Numbered from the stretch's first letter, positions 18,388 through 30,000 are shown. The stretch is 64,000 bases of DNA from Methylomonas sp. AM2-LC (GCF_039904985.1 NZ_CP157005.1:3057501-3121500), one strand, 5' to 3'. Numbers and translations are program-made. Notes: generated by a model not told the origin, from the sequence alone.

Positions 18388-21300
18388 TTAACTATTTCTT
18401 ATGGTGACTGATAATTCATGAAGCAAGCTTTCAGCTTCCCGAAAACTATAAGTCAAAACCTTATCCTTAATTGCTACTAATACAGCATGACCCAGTTCCG
18501 CCTCCAATGCCGCCATGAGCGGTTCTGCATTTCCCGGATTATTTAAGCTTAAAGCGGTCTGTAATTGTTCAACCAATTGTAAAATTTCTGAGCGTTTACC
18601 AGCCAAAGTATAGTCTTCCCTAGGCAAAATATTTACTTGGGTATCCACTGTCAAACAAGCTGCCAGTTCATTAATGGCCATTTGTAGATTCTGAGCGGGT
18701 ATTTGTAAGGATAATTGATTAGCAAGTGCCTGCTCAACCGCAATACAGTGCTGTGTAATTACATCCAGGCCTAAATTTGACACCATACCTTTTAGCTTAT
18801 GCGCTAAAGCTTTAGCGGCATTAATATCACCTTTATCTTGCGCAGCCTGTAAATCTAACCCAGCTTGTTGATAGCTAGTTACAAAACGACGTAAAAACGT
18901 TTTATATATAGCCGCATCTTTCCAGTATGTTTGTACAATTTGTTGATTTACACCGGGAATATCCAAATTTGTCTCATAAATATTTCTTAACAGTGGAAAA
19001 TGATCATTTTTAACAACTAATTTTCTGGATTCTGCAGGTGTGTGAATATTTGTTGCTAATGTACTTACCCCCAGAGTCCAGTGCTGTATCAATGTCATCA
19101 TCTGTGCGACATCGAAGGGTTTAGGAATAAAATCATTCATACCTGCATCAAATGCCAGCTGCTGTAAACTCTTGAATGCACCGGCAGTAAGCGCCAAGAT
19201 AGGTAGATTTGCACAATGAGGTAATTGTCGAATCCGCCGAGTTGCTTCGTAGCCATCAAGACGTGGCATTTGGATATCCATTAAGATTACATCTACCTGT
19301 TGAACATCACGACTGAGCCATTCCAGGGCTTCTTGACCATCGCTAGCCAGATATACCAGCGCCCCCTCATCTTGTAGCACACGTTGTGCGACTTCTCTGT
19401 TAATTTCGCTATCATCCACAACGAGCACGCGCACTCCCGGAATGCGCGGCACTTTACTGTGTGTAGATTCAGAAAACGCAGATGCACCCGATTGCTCACG
19501 TCCAACGATTACTCTGCACACTGTATTATAAAGTGCAGACGCTGTTATTGGTTTACTGAGTATGCCATCCGCAAGGGTTGGCGTAGACTTCAGCTGCAAT
19601 TCTTTTAACGAATAAGACGTGACCATCAATATGATAGGCATTCTTTCTGCAACTATCCCTGTTTCAGGGAGTAGTTTTCGTATCAATTCTGTGGTGGCCA
19701 CCCCGTCCAATCCAGGCATTTTCCAATCAATCAGAAACACATCGTAGGGTAGTTTTTCATCTTTGCTCTCCATTATCTTTAACAAAGCCGCCTGTCCAGA
19801 ATTCACTGCCAGTGCATGCCAACCCAAACTCTTTGCCGTCATTTGTAAGGCTTCACAGGCATTTTCATTATCATCAACCACTAACAGTTGCAGGTTATTC
19901 AGGCTAGCCGGAACAATGCCTAGCTGTAGATCACGTTGCAATGGCAACACAAACCAAAACTCACTACCTTCGCCTATACAACTCTTTACCTGTACTTCGC
20001 CCCCCATCAACTGTACCAGTTGCCGACTAATTGACAAACCCAGTCCAGTGCCACCAAAGCGACGACTAATACTATTGTCTGCTTGGGTAAAAGCGGAAAA
20101 TAGATCTTGCAGTTGATCTTCAGCAATACCAATACCACTATCTTTTACTAAGAAACGCAGTTTTAATTGATCGGCTTGCTCTGATTCCAGAGTAATTCGT
20201 AACTCCACTTCTCCTTGCTCGGTAAACTTAATGGCATTACTCAGTAAATTGATTAACACTTGCTTCAAGCGCAGACCATCACCAATTAAAGCATCGGCAT
20301 CCACTGGTGGCACAATTAATAATTCCAGATTTTTATGAACAGCCGCCGCTGACATTAAATTTCCCAGTTCATCCAGCATTTCTGAAAGTCGAAAAGGAGC
20401 AAGCTCAATTTCCAGATGACCAGCTTCAATTTTAGAAAAATCCAGTATATCGTTAATAATGCATAATAAGGAACGACCTGCGCTGTTGATTTTCTTTACC
20501 AGCTGGTGTGAGTCTTCATCTAATGGACGTTGTTCCAATAGATAACATAAGCCTAACACCGCATTCATGGGGGTACGGATTTCGTGACTCATATTGGACA
20601 GAAAATTAGTTTTAGCCGCATTGCCGGATTCAGCCAGAGATCTAGCCTGTTCCAGTTCTAGGGTACGTTGCTCTACCAATTCTTCAAGATGATGGCGATA
20701 CTGCGCTAGTTCTGCATTCAGTTTTTTCTTTTCGCTAATATCTTCCTGAATACCGACATAATGTGTGACCTTGCCACTCGCATCTCGAATCGGCGAAATA
20801 GTGGCAAACTCAGTATAGTCGCTACCGTCTTTGCGACGATTAACAAACTCGCCTTTCCATATCTGTTCGTTATGCAAGGTCTGCCATAGATAGGTATAGG
20901 TGTCGGCACTGGTAAGGCCTGATTTTAGAAATGCAAAACTGTTACCCAGCACTTCCTGCTGACTGTAACCCGAGTTACGCAGGAAAGCACTATTCACATA
21001 ATCAATTTTACCGTTCAGGTCAGTAATAACTATACTTTCTGGGGTTTGTTCTATGGCCATGGACAGTTTGCGTAATTGCTGCACCATGCTAACTCTTAGC
21101 GTAACATCCTGCACTAAAGCCACCATGGCTCTATGTCCACTAAAATGCATGGAATGCGTACTGATTTCTACCAATATTTCCCGTCCATCACTACAAATAT
21201 GTCGCCACAAATCGAAAGCATTGACACCAAATGTATTGGCCGTAATGGCCTCCATTAGGCGTTTAACTTCTGCCTCAGAGCGAATATCCTTGATAGTCAT

Positions 21301-22953
21301 CGCTAAAAATTCAGCGCGACTATAGCCATAATGCGCTACAGCAGCATCGTTAACGGCTAGAAAAGCCAGTGTATCAACATCGTATACCCACATCGGATGC
21401 GGGTTGGCCTCAAACATTTCCCGATAGCGGGCTTCACTGTCTTTTAGGGCATGTTCGGCAGCCAGGCGTTGGGTAATATCTCTAACCACACCAATATAAT
21501 AGCGTTGCTCATCAAAAACTAATACACCTAAATGCACCTCTACGGGGAAGCTGCTCCCGTCTTTACGTTTATGTTGTCCTAGTAAGATCTGCGTTTCCCC
21601 AGGAACGACAGAATTCCAGACCTGTTGAGCAAGACTCAGATTAAAGTCCTGTTCCAGATCAATCACATTCATGCCCAATAATTCTTGCTTGGAATAACCC
21701 AGACTTTCACATGCCTGTTTATTGACCTCAATGAAATTACCCTGATGATTATGCACAAACAAGGCATCCGGCGCAGCTTGATCAAATAAGGTTCGATAAC
21801 GAATATCGGCATAACGTAAGTTATTTTCATTCTGCTTGCGTTGCGTAATATCCTGAACGAGACCCGCCATAGACTGAACTTGCCCATAGTGATCAAAAAG
21901 ATAACAACTGTTAACCGAAATCCAACGAATTTCTCCATCTACACGCTGAATTTGACATTCGAAATGCCAATCTTTCAAATTTACGCTTGTTTCTGATCGA
22001 GTGGTTTCGACTAATTGTCTATGTTCTGGTACCACATGCTCAAGAAAACGACTATAGTTCCAGTTGTTTTGCAATTCACTATATCCAAATAATTGTGAAT
22101 GCTGCAGTGATCCATGCGCTTGCTGGGTGTGTAAATTGATTTCCCAGACACCGAGTTGCAGCTTATCTAGGACGAAGTTAAGGCGCGTATCTTTATCACG
22201 CAGTTGTTGTTCGATACATTTACGTTCACTTATATCAATAACAATGCCACGATAAAATATTAGTTGGCCTGTCGCGTTATACTCCGGCTGTCCGCGCCCC
22301 ATTAGCCAACGTTCCTGACCGTTAAATGTTTGTGCTAAGCGCCATTCTATATTTAACGGCTGCTGGTTTTCCACAGCCATTTTTATGGCAGTTTCCAGCA
22401 CTTCCCGATCTTCATTGTGTACAGTCGATAACCAGGTGTCATAACTGGCAGGTAGTACATTTCGCTCAAGCCCATACAAACTCCATAGATTATCAGTCCA
22501 TTGATTGCTATTGTCTTGTAGATTCCACTCCCATATTCCCGCATTGGCGGCATGCAGTGCTTGGGTTAATCGCTGCTGATTATTTTTTAATTCCAGAGAT
22601 TGCAGACTGATTATTTCAGTCCATGAAGCATGTAACTTAGCAAAAAACAGACTGAATAACGTCCCCATACTCAGGAAAACTAGCATGGAGTACCAGTTTC
22701 TAGTGTCCGCTATCGCCAAAGAAAAACGCGGTTCCATGAACAAATAGTCGGCTAACACTACCGACAGACAAGTAGCAAATAAGCCGCCGGATAAACCAGC
22801 ATAGCGTGCGCTAAAAAAAACCGCCGGATAGAATAAAATCCAGGTTAAGGGTTTTAATTCATCCCACAACAGCCACTGCATGCCACATGCCAATAGGGGA
22901 ATCAAAAACGCTGCCAGTAAAGTGGGCTTAAATACGGCGATTTGCATAGTCAT
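18388..22953 (-). CDS. multi-PAS hybrid sensor histidine kinase
   Basis: A 1521-residue inner-membrane signalling protein. Residues about 10-105 form four membrane helices like the DUF4118 sensor of KdpD. About five PAS/PAC modules fill 120-745, each ending in an IxERK/DITxRK-type linker. The phospho-acceptor is His790 in NMSHEIRTPMNAV. The ATPase has NLLSNAIKFT, DSGIGI and GGTGLGLSIS. Receiver 1 has Asp1076 in FLIDWKMPG, receiver 2 has Asp1226 in ILMDIQMPR, and an Hpt domain near 1400 has AHKLKGM. All steps of a His-Asp-His-Asp relay are therefore intact, and the neighbouring HD-GYP regulator is a likely final target. The signal is unknown; PAS domains could sense redox, oxygen or small ligands. 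Confidence 0.93.
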   Translation of the reverse strand: MTMQIAVFKPTLLAAFLIPLLACGMQWLLWDELKPLTWILFYPAVFFSARYAGLSGGLFATCLSVVLADYLFMEPRFSLAIADTRNWYSMLVFLSMGTLFSLFFAKLHASWTEIISLQSLELKNNQQRLTQALHAANAGIWEWNLQDNSNQWTDNLWSLYGLERNVLPASYDTWLSTVHNEDREVLETAIKMAVENQQPLNIEWRLAQTFNGQERWLMGRGQPEYNATGQLIFYRGIVIDISERKCIEQQLRDKDTRLNFVLDKLQLGVWEINLHTQQAHGSLQHSQLFGYSELQNNWNYSRFLEHVVPEHRQLVETTRSETSVNLKDWHFECQIQRVDGEIRWISVNSCYLFDHYGQVQSMAGLVQDITQRKQNENNLRYADIRYRTLFDQAAPDALFVHNHQGNFIEVNKQACESLGYSKQELLGMNVIDLEQDFNLSLAQQVWNSVVPGETQILLGQHKRKDGSSFPVEVHLGVLVFDEQRYYIGVVRDITQRLAAEHALKDSEARYREMFEANPHPMWVYDVDTLAFLAVNDAAVAHYGYSRAEFLAMTIKDIRSEAEVKRLMEAITANTFGVNAFDLWRHICSDGREILVEISTHSMHFSGHRAMVALVQDVTLRVSMVQQLRKLSMAIEQTPESIVITDLNGKIDYVNSAFLRNSGYSQQEVLGNSFAFLKSGLTSADTYTYLWQTLHNEQIWKGEFVNRRKDGSDYTEFATISPIRDASGKVTHYVGIQEDISEKKKLNAELAQYRHHLEELVEQRTLELEQARSLAESGNAAKTNFLSNMSHEIRTPMNAVLGLCYLLEQRPLDEDSHQLVKKINSAGRSLLCIINDILDFSKIEAGHLEIELAPFRLSEMLDELGNLMSAAAVHKNLELLIVPPVDADALIGDGLRLKQVLINLLSNAIKFTEQGEVELRITLESEQADQLKLRFLVKDSGIGIAEDQLQDLFSAFTQADNSISRRFGGTGLGLSISRQLVQLMGGEVQVKSCIGEGSEFWFVLPLQRDLQLGIVPASLNNLQLLVVDDNENACEALQMTAKSLGWHALAVNSGQAALLKIMESKDEKLPYDVFLIDWKMPGLDGVATTELIRKLLPETGIVAERMPIILMVTSYSLKELQLKSTPTLADGILSKPITASALYNTVCRVIVGREQSGASAFSESTHSKVPRIPGVRVLVVDDSEINREVAQRVLQDEGALVYLASDGQEALEWLSRDVQQVDVILMDIQMPRLDGYEATRRIRQLPHCANLPILALTAGAFKSLQQLAFDAGMNDFIPKPFDVAQMMTLIQHWTLGVSTLATNIHTPAESRKLVVKNDHFPLLRNIYETNLDIPGVNQQIVQTYWKDAAIYKTFLRRFVTSYQQAGLDLQAAQDKGDINAAKALAHKLKGMVSNLGLDVITQHCIAVEQALANQLSLQIPAQNLQMAINELAACLTVDTQVNILPREDYTLAGKRSEILQLVEQLQTALSLNNPGNAEPLMAALEAELGHAVLVAIKDKVLTYSFREAESLLHELSVTIRNS

Positions 22954-23053
22954 GTCCTATTGGCAGATAGGCGTTAAGGTTTTCTATTGAAACCAAAAGT
23001 ACAGGCAGTACTAGGTTCTCCAGTATTGCCACTAGATTCTACGCCAATAAGAA

Positions 23054-23476
23054 TTAACTGGAAATTATATTTCCGGTAGCGAGGGTTATCTCTCGAAAAA
23101 AACAAAGCAAACTGGCAGTTAACGCCGTAATGGCCAATATGAACAAAATTGAAACGACTCGCGATAAAGTTAACCCTAATTCTGCGCCTAAAAACAAGGT
23201 AACAATCGATGCGCAAATCAGCAAAGCCGAAACCGAAGACAGGCTAATCGCCCATTGAATTAAACGCACCCGACGTGGTATCAGAGACATTTCAAAAGCA
23301 TACTCGGGGGAGTCAGTGATACTTTTATCATTCAACACTCTATAACGATCAACCGTGCGCGCCAGACGCCCGGTTAACACATTGAGTATAGAGCCAATTC
23401 CTCCTAACAGGAATACTGGGGTTAAGGCTTGCTGTATAACGTGAGCAACGGTGGGAATAGTAGTGATAGCTTCCAT
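23054..23476 (-). CDS. DUF2721 membrane protein
   Basis: 140 residues with three predicted membrane helices: ALTPVFLLGGIGSILNVLTG, SLSSVSALLICASIVTLFLG and VVSILFILAITALTASLLCF. The cytosolic basic segment GRLARTVDRYRVL between helices 1 and 2 is typical of DUF2721, a family without known function. It starts 19 bases after the stop of the upstream minus-strand gene for a haem-motif membrane protein and is probably cotranscribed with it. Confidence 0.8.
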   Translation of the reverse strand: MEAITTIPTVAHVIQQALTPVFLLGGIGSILNVLTGRLARTVDRYRVLNDKSITDSPEYAFEMSLIPRRVRLIQWAISLSSVSALLICASIVTLFLGAELGLTLSRVVSILFILAITALTASLLCFFREITLATGNIISS

Positions 23477-23495
23477 TGGGTTATGATCATTCTGA

Positions 23496-24233
23496 TTATT
23501 GTTTGGCCTGTTTTATAGGTAAAATCCACATCTGATAAAGACTGATTAACAACATAGCCGTTGAAGCCATTGTATAACCATAGCCACCTATAATGGTAAT
23601 CCAGGCAAAATCGGCATTTAATTTAGTTAACCACCAGGAAATGACATCTATAATCAAAAATGCAAAAGGAATACTGATTAATATCGCTTTCTTCAGTTCT
23701 GAAATACCCACAGCGAAAGCAAAAATAGCACCCATCAGTATAAAAATAAAGGAGATACCAAACAGATGAATATGTGACACTTTAGTTAAAGAGGCTATGG
23801 AGATTCCCTTGTCTATGGTAGCCACATGTTGCACATTCTCTAGCTTGCTAAAATCAGGTAATCCTGACTCTGCATTATGGCAAAGGGTACAGTTTTCAGT
23901 AAATACAGCCTTAAAATGACTTTCCCATTGCTCTGCAGGCGCACCTTCGCGAGCCCATTTAATAACTTCAATACGGATTTCAGGGCTTGCCTTATCTTTC
24001 ATCGATCCATTTAACTTGGCTTCCAAAGTGGTACCGTCGCGGTTACCGTGATAGCTATAGGCAATATCTTCCACTGATAAGCCCGGTTTGCCATCGGCCA
24101 TACCATGCGTCAACATTATTTGCGCGCCCGCCATCATTAATCCAAAGCCTATGGTTAATAAATAACCTGTAAACAACATTTTGACTGATAAAGGTAAATT
24201 CGGCAGTCCTACAGGCAAATGATACGTTTTCAT
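23496..24233 (-). CDS. membrane protein with a CxxCH haem motif
   Basis: 245 residues. One N-terminal helix (VKMLFTGYLLTIGFGLMMAG), a periplasmic domain with one c-type haem motif CTLCH near residue 115, then four C-terminal helices (HLFGISFIFILMGAIFAFAVG onward) with two histidines in VSHIHLFG just before the first that might bind a second haem. It looks like a membrane-attached monohaem cytochrome, possibly an electron-transfer or haem-based sensor protein. I do not recognise a named family. The four-helix end resembles an elongated cytochrome-like or ureD-type module only in general terms. Probably cotranscribed with the DUF2721 gene. Confidence 0.7.
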   Translation of the reverse strand: MKTYHLPVGLPNLPLSVKMLFTGYLLTIGFGLMMAGAQIMLTHGMADGKPGLSVEDIAYSYHGNRDGTTLEAKLNGSMKDKASPEIRIEVIKWAREGAPAEQWESHFKAVFTENCTLCHNAESGLPDFSKLENVQHVATIDKGISIASLTKVSHIHLFGISFIFILMGAIFAFAVGISELKKAILISIPFAFLIIDVISWWLTKLNADFAWITIIGGYGYTMASTAMLLISLYQMWILPIKQAKQ

Positions 24234-24304
24234 AGGCTTAGCGTAATATTAATAGTAAGGAGCTATCATTGTAGCAGCAGTTACACTATAAAATGTAGGT
24301 GTAT

Positions 24305-25768
24305 TTAATCTGAATGATTTAAACAATACCTAACTTCTGGAAATAATTCACTGGCTAACAATCCTCGATCTCCATAACGTTGCGCCAGCCGATCTGCCGC
24401 TTGGCCATGTACATAAACGCCCAAACCGGCTGCCTGTGCCAAACTTAAACCCTGTGCCAGCAAACCACTTATCACACCCGACAAGACATCCCCCATCCCG
24501 CCGCTCGCCATACCTGGATTACCTGTAGTGCCGACTCGAATCTGTTCGGCATCAGCCAAGAGTGTTCCTGCTCCTTTTAACAAACACACACCACCAAAGC
24601 GTTGTTGTATAGCACTAACAGCAGCATAACGATCCGCAGAAACTTCAGTCGTACTAGTATTTAATAAACGCGCAGCTTCACCTGGGTGTGGCGTTAAAAT
24701 CCAGTGTTGTCGCTGAGAGGGTTGTTTGGCCAATAAATTTAAGGCATCCGCATCAATGACAGTGGGTTTATTGGCCTCTAACACGGTTGCCAGCATCGTT
24801 TGCGCCCAACTGTCCTGCCCGAGTCCAGGCCCAATCACGACCACGCTGGCTTTCTGCAACAAGCTCTGTATTTGCTCGTGATTTTCAGCCGCATGACACA
24901 TTATTTCTGGTCGATTTAGGGTTAGGGTTGCACTGTGACTAGCGCGTGTGGCAATACTGACCAAGCCAGCACCACTAAATAATGCCGCTTCCGCAGCGAG
25001 CCTGATGGCACCGGTATAGCCATCATTACCACCTATTAATAATACATGCCCAAAATGGCCTTTATGTGCACAGCGTTGACGTACAGGTAAAGGCATTTTT
25101 TCGAGTAAACTTGCCGCTGGTGTTAATTCTTCTAACAACAAAGCCGGTAAATCTAAGTCAGCAAGCACAATATGTCCGATATAATCCGCAGCCTCTCCTG
25201 TATACAAACCTGTTTTCAGACCGATAAAGGTAACCGTCACATCGGCTTTAACTGCTGCCCCTAACACACAACCGGTATCGGCCTGCAATCCGGAAGGTAT
25301 ATCCAAAGCTAAAACCGGACAAGCACTGGCATTGATTGTATTGATAAGCTGAATATATTCATTGGACAATGGTCGGTTTAAGCCGGTACCAAACAATGCA
25401 TCAATAATGATGGCATTGGTAGGGATAGTCATTGCCGGATGGAAGGTGTTAACCATACCCCCAGCAGTTATAAAATCCTGATAAGCAGTTGCCGCATCTC
25501 CATGCAAAGCAGATGCATCGGTCAAGCTATACACACAAACCGGATACCCAACCGCTAAAGCCAGCCTGGCCAGCACATAACCATCCCCACCATTATTGCC
25601 AGCACCGCAAAACAATACTAATTGCTGTGGCTCCTGCCAGCGTTGATGTAAAGCTGTAAAGGCAGATTGCGCGGCTTTGTGCATCATTTGCTGGCCACTA
25701 ATATTGAAATTTTCACTCGTTATGCGTTCTACCTGCCGAATTTGGGCTGTTTTATATAATTTTTGCAT
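24305..25768 (-). CDS. nnr: bifunctional NAD(P)HX epimerase / ADP-dependent dehydratase
   Basis: Repairs damaged hydrated NADH and NADPH. 487 residues. The N-terminal YjeF_N epimerase domain (about 1-215) has CGAGNNGGDGYVLAR and DIPSGLQADTG. The C-terminal ribokinase-like dehydratase domain (about 225-487) has LLIGGNDGYTGA, VIGPGLGQ, TPHPGEAARL, LKGAGT and the GGMGDVLSG nucleotide/catalytic loop. Length and order match E. coli Nnr (YjeF). The gene diverges from queG across only 53 bases, the same yjeF/yjeS pairing seen in E. coli. Confidence 0.95.
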   Translation of the reverse strand: MQKLYKTAQIRQVERITSENFNISGQQMMHKAAQSAFTALHQRWQEPQQLVLFCGAGNNGGDGYVLARLALAVGYPVCVYSLTDASALHGDAATAYQDFITAGGMVNTFHPAMTIPTNAIIIDALFGTGLNRPLSNEYIQLINTINASACPVLALDIPSGLQADTGCVLGAAVKADVTVTFIGLKTGLYTGEAADYIGHIVLADLDLPALLLEELTPAASLLEKMPLPVRQRCAHKGHFGHVLLIGGNDGYTGAIRLAAEAALFSGAGLVSIATRASHSATLTLNRPEIMCHAAENHEQIQSLLQKASVVVIGPGLGQDSWAQTMLATVLEANKPTVIDADALNLLAKQPSQRQHWILTPHPGEAARLLNTSTTEVSADRYAAVSAIQQRFGGVCLLKGAGTLLADAEQIRVGTTGNPGMASGGMGDVLSGVISGLLAQGLSLAQAAGLGVYVHGQAADRLAQRYGDRGLLASELFPEVRYCLNHSD

Positions 25769-25821
25769 GTAGCTATTGTGTAAAATGTTCGTGATTGTTG
25801 ATTATATAACCATACCTGATC

Positions 25822-26886
25822 ATGCAAAACCACCTTATTCCCAATTTCATCCAACTGGCCACTCAAATTAAGCAGTGGGGATTGGAATTAGGTTTCCAAC
25901 AAGTAGGTATCAGTGATATTGACCTGAGTATAGCTGAAAAGCAGTTGCACAACTGGTTGGCTGCTGGTTATCACGGTGAAATGGACTATATGCAGGCTCA
26001 CGGTTTAAAACGCAGTCGCCCTGCCCTGTTGCAAGCAGATACCTGTAGTATTATCAGTGTACGCATGGATTATGCAACTGAGTTGCGTAGCGTTAGTGAA
26101 AGCATATTAACAGATCCCGCTGCTGCTTTTGTCTCCCGCTATGCGCTGGGACGCGATTACCATAAGGTGCTGCGTAAACGTCTGCAAACGTTGGCAGATA
26201 AAATTACGCTGGCAACCGGCCCTTTTGGTTACCGTGCTTTTGTTGATAGTGCGCCGGTTTTAGAAAAAGCCATTGCAGAAAAAGCAGGCTTGGGCTGGAT
26301 TGGCAAACACAGCAATCTACTTAATCGTCAGGCAGGCTCTTGGTTTTTTTTAGGTGAGCTTTATACTAACCTACCCTTACCTGCTGATCAACCGGTCAAA
26401 AACCATTGCGGACAATGCAGTGCCTGTATTGATATATGCCCCACCCAAGCTATCGTTGCCCCTTATCAGGTGGATGCCCGCCGCTGTATCTCTTATTTAA
26501 CCATAGAATTGCAGGGCAGTATCCCGGTTGAATTTCGGCCGTTACTGGGAAATCGTATCTATGGTTGTGACGACTGCCAACTGATTTGCCCTTGGAACCG
26601 CTTTGCAAAACTTAGCGTTGAGTCCGATTTTAAACCGCGTTACCAATTAGATAATAGTAGCTTGATTAATTTATTCAGTTGGAGCGAAGCCGAGTTTCTA
26701 AAATACACAGAAGGCTCGGCAATACGCCGTATTGGCCATGTGCGCTGGTTACGGAATATTGCGGTGGCATTGGGAAATGCACAAGCCTGTCAGGAAATTA
26801 TTACCGCTTTGCAAGCTAAACAGTTGCACGATTCGATTATCGTGCGCGAACACGTAGAATGGGCATTACAACGCTTGTTTACATAG
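25822..26886 (+). CDS. queG: epoxyqueuosine reductase
   Basis: Last step of queuosine synthesis in tRNA: a cobalamin-dependent reduction of epoxyqueuosine to queuosine. 354 residues. The N-terminal cobalamin-binding domain contains SRYALGRDYHKVLRKRL with the likely catalytic Asp. Two [4Fe-4S] clusters are indicated by CGQCSACIDICPTQ and CDDCQLICPWN. The C-terminal part is a short HEAT-like region (IRRIGHVRWLRNIAVALGN). Full length, and immediately divergent from nnr. A terminator follows. Confidence 0.96.
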   Translation: MQNHLIPNFIQLATQIKQWGLELGFQQVGISDIDLSIAEKQLHNWLAAGYHGEMDYMQAHGLKRSRPALLQADTCSIISVRMDYATELRSVSESILTDPAAAFVSRYALGRDYHKVLRKRLQTLADKITLATGPFGYRAFVDSAPVLEKAIAEKAGLGWIGKHSNLLNRQAGSWFFLGELYTNLPLPADQPVKNHCGQCSACIDICPTQAIVAPYQVDARRCISYLTIELQGSIPVEFRPLLGNRIYGCDDCQLICPWNRFAKLSVESDFKPRYQLDNSSLINLFSWSEAEFLKYTEGSAIRRIGHVRWLRNIAVALGNAQACQEIITALQAKQLHDSIIVREHVEWALQRLFT

Positions 26887-26957
26887 GTATATAAGTAAAA
26901 TTCCATCAATGTAAGCACCATTAAAACAGGATAACGACTAAACAGCTAATTGAATGA

Positions 26958-26987
26958 GGGGCTGTGCTTGAGCATAACCCCTTTTTT
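26958..26987 (+). terminator. rho-independent terminator of queG
   Basis: GGGG and TGCT pair with AGCA and CCCC across a two-base mismatch, then six Ts. It lies 70 bases after the queG stop and ends at the convergent minus-strand gene. Confidence 0.75.
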
Positions 26988-27011
26988 CAAGCAATACTTG
27001 CTTAGCTAATT

Positions 27012-30000
27012 TCAATTTTGGCGATGTAAAACAAAAGAGGCTGGCCAATCAGGATTATTCACTTCAACCACTACGCTGATAGTGGAACGCTCAATCCAGG
27101 CACGCACTACAATATCCTCTACTTCACGCTCACGCCCCCTGAACCTGTGTTCATGTCCCTGCTCGGAAACAAGAGTAAAACCATCGAAATCGCCGAACCT
27201 GTCATAGCGCACATCAATAATCTTACCTGTGTAGCAATGCTCATGGTGGTGATGGACTCCACATTTTGAAGGAGGCTGAAACCCATTGGAAGAAGGCGGT
27301 ATAGTCGCTGCGTTTCCACCCATGCCATTTATACGGTCCGAAATAACGGCGATATAACGTAATAACACCGGATACCAACGATTACCGGGACCAATCAGTC
27401 CCAGCCGCCATTTCAATATTGCCAGCAGATTTTCATCATCCGGGAGGATTATGCTTTCCTGCGTCACGGGTATGGTCATATGGAAACTGCCAGTGACATA
27501 GCGCCAGAGCGGAGCTGCGGTGGACAATTCCGCCAGACGGGTAACACTATCCCTGTTTAGCTTTATATCCTGTCCGAATCGTCTAGTAGTGATACGGCGC
27601 AGAGTGATATCAAAGGCATTACCCACCCGTACTGTTGCCGGAAGATCAACTGTCAGCAAGCCCGGAAAGCCATCCCCGCGTCCTTCCGGTATGGGTATAT
27701 AAGTGACAGGTCCTGTAACCTCAAATCGTAGTGTATTGGCATCCTCCGCAATCAGGTTATGTGCTGAATACAGCCGTGCAGATAAGCTCAACACCTTCTC
27801 CATTTTCACTGCCGGCCAGTAGATTCTAGCGATACTACCGATAGGTGTATTACCCCAATCGATCATGATCTCATCTGGATAGCTGGAAATTCCAAAACGA
27901 GCTGTACTAAGTGCTGGTGGACTAGGTCGTAAATCAATTGTTTGAGGAACCTTGTGGGTAGCTGGAAAACCGGGGTTTCCTGATGTCGTCACCTGAAGAT
28001 TGCGCTGAGCCAACTTGTCGGATATTTCTGGATTAGCAATCACGCCATTGGCATTTACAATAGGTGCGTCGGAATAAGCAATTTGCGCAACTAGGCAATT
28101 ATGGGCGCTACCTGCAAACCAGTGTTGCACGGGCTGCCCGCCATATTGATTGTTTGGGTCATTAACATTCAGGAAGCAGCCGAAGAATGCCCAGGTGTAA
28201 TCCTGCCCTCCCGGAATCTCAATAGTGAGATTATTCGGCCCGGCGGCATCATAGTCGCTGGGACCATCCACAAAATTACGCGTGACGAAAAATGGCAGTG
28301 AGCAGCCATTGATAACCCCGTTAAAACTACCCGGTAAAGGACTTTGCGGGTCATTGTCCGCTCCGGTGCTGGGATAGGTTAATTGCGGATCGCTACCAGA
28401 AATCACTGTAGGTGTATTGATGTAATCCGTATCGAAGGTTTGCGTCGTGAAAGCACGGAAGAAAACCTTTACATTCTTCGCAGCCGCACCAGGGCCAGAT
28501 GCGCCTTTCAGACGTACTCGCGCAATAGCGAAATTATAATTCACATTTGAACCAGTGAAAGGTGTGACAGTAGAGTCGCCCAGCAATGCGCCAAATTGTG
28601 CAGGCAACAGACCGTCCAGCGGATCGGTCGCGTTCGTGTCAGGCGGTACGTAACTCGAGTTTTTGTACCCGATCTGGTTATTAAAATAATCCACTAAATC
28701 TTGAATATAGTGATAGCCAGCCGCTGTATCCAGCGTGGTAGGATCACCACTGGTAAAGTTGAATGGAACGGTTCCGATTGGTGTCTGTCCATTTGCAGTC
28801 GGGGTAATGGTGAATACGCGTAAATCCTGACTGAGATAAAAAGGATTGCCAGCGTTGGCGTTCACATTGGCAAAATAAGGATCGTCGCCACCCAGCAAGA
28901 AAAATTCCGCGGTCTGCGTAGGGATGGACTTACCCTGGATGAGGATGTTTGCCTCCAAAGAGAAGGCTTTAGGCGGACTACCTTGAGCAGGGAAAACCCC
29001 TAGAGATGAAGCAGTAAAGTGCACAGCATATTCAAAACGAATGCGCTGAGTCACATTGGCGTTGGAACCGCTATTGCCAACATCATAAGTAATGATTGGC
29101 CCGGTGATGGTAAGTCCGGGAATATTAATTGAGGAAAAAGAGCCAACGAACACGGGTTTCGCACCGGCTAACAGATTGGGCGTATAACCCTCAAGGAACA
29201 CATAGAAGGCCGTTGGGTAATCGAGGCTGTCATTGACTTCATCGCGTCCGTAATTATTCTTACCGAATACGAAATAGAAATTACGCTCTTTCCATGCTAA
29301 CCAGTTCGCCAGATTAACGTAAAATGCATCTAGCTCAGCCAGATGGGGTGTCCCCTTGAAACCGCTCTGCTTTGCAACGTCGATACTGCAAGGATCACCA
29401 AGTAAGTTGAGATCGAGATAATGATGAAAGGAAGAGTCAGTCACGATTCTGCCGACATTCATCGTGGCACCGTCATAGGCAGCCAGCGCATTGACACCGG
29501 AAACATTGTGAACAAAGGGTATGGCCTGACAGACAGTGCCATCGGAGCTGAAGTTTTTATTCTCGCAATTTGGGGTGGGGCCACCCTCACCGATGTCGGT
29601 GACATGTCCAACCAAGGTTCCCCCCGCTCCGGGCGTACCTGTAGCGACCTGCGCCAAAACCTTTGGAGGCTCTCGATAGCCGGATATGCTAGGAAATTCC
29701 GTGAAACCTGCGCCGGCAAAAGCAAGCGTCGTGTCACTGGCCGAAGTTTGTTTTAGCTGATCGCCGGAAGCAGCGATGACCTCGCCTTCATGCATGTGAT
29801 CAGGAAAGATTGTCAATACACCGCTTGCACCCTGCATGGCAGGATGCGAGGGTATCAGTGCATATAATGGCTGCGGAATATCATCGGATTGATTGTCGAA
29901 AAAGAAGTGCAGGTTACCGCTGGAATCGGTACTGTCGCCAACACCGTGTTGCAGTGTGTCGATACGTCCAGAACCGCCTCCAGACCAGTTATCGACTGCC

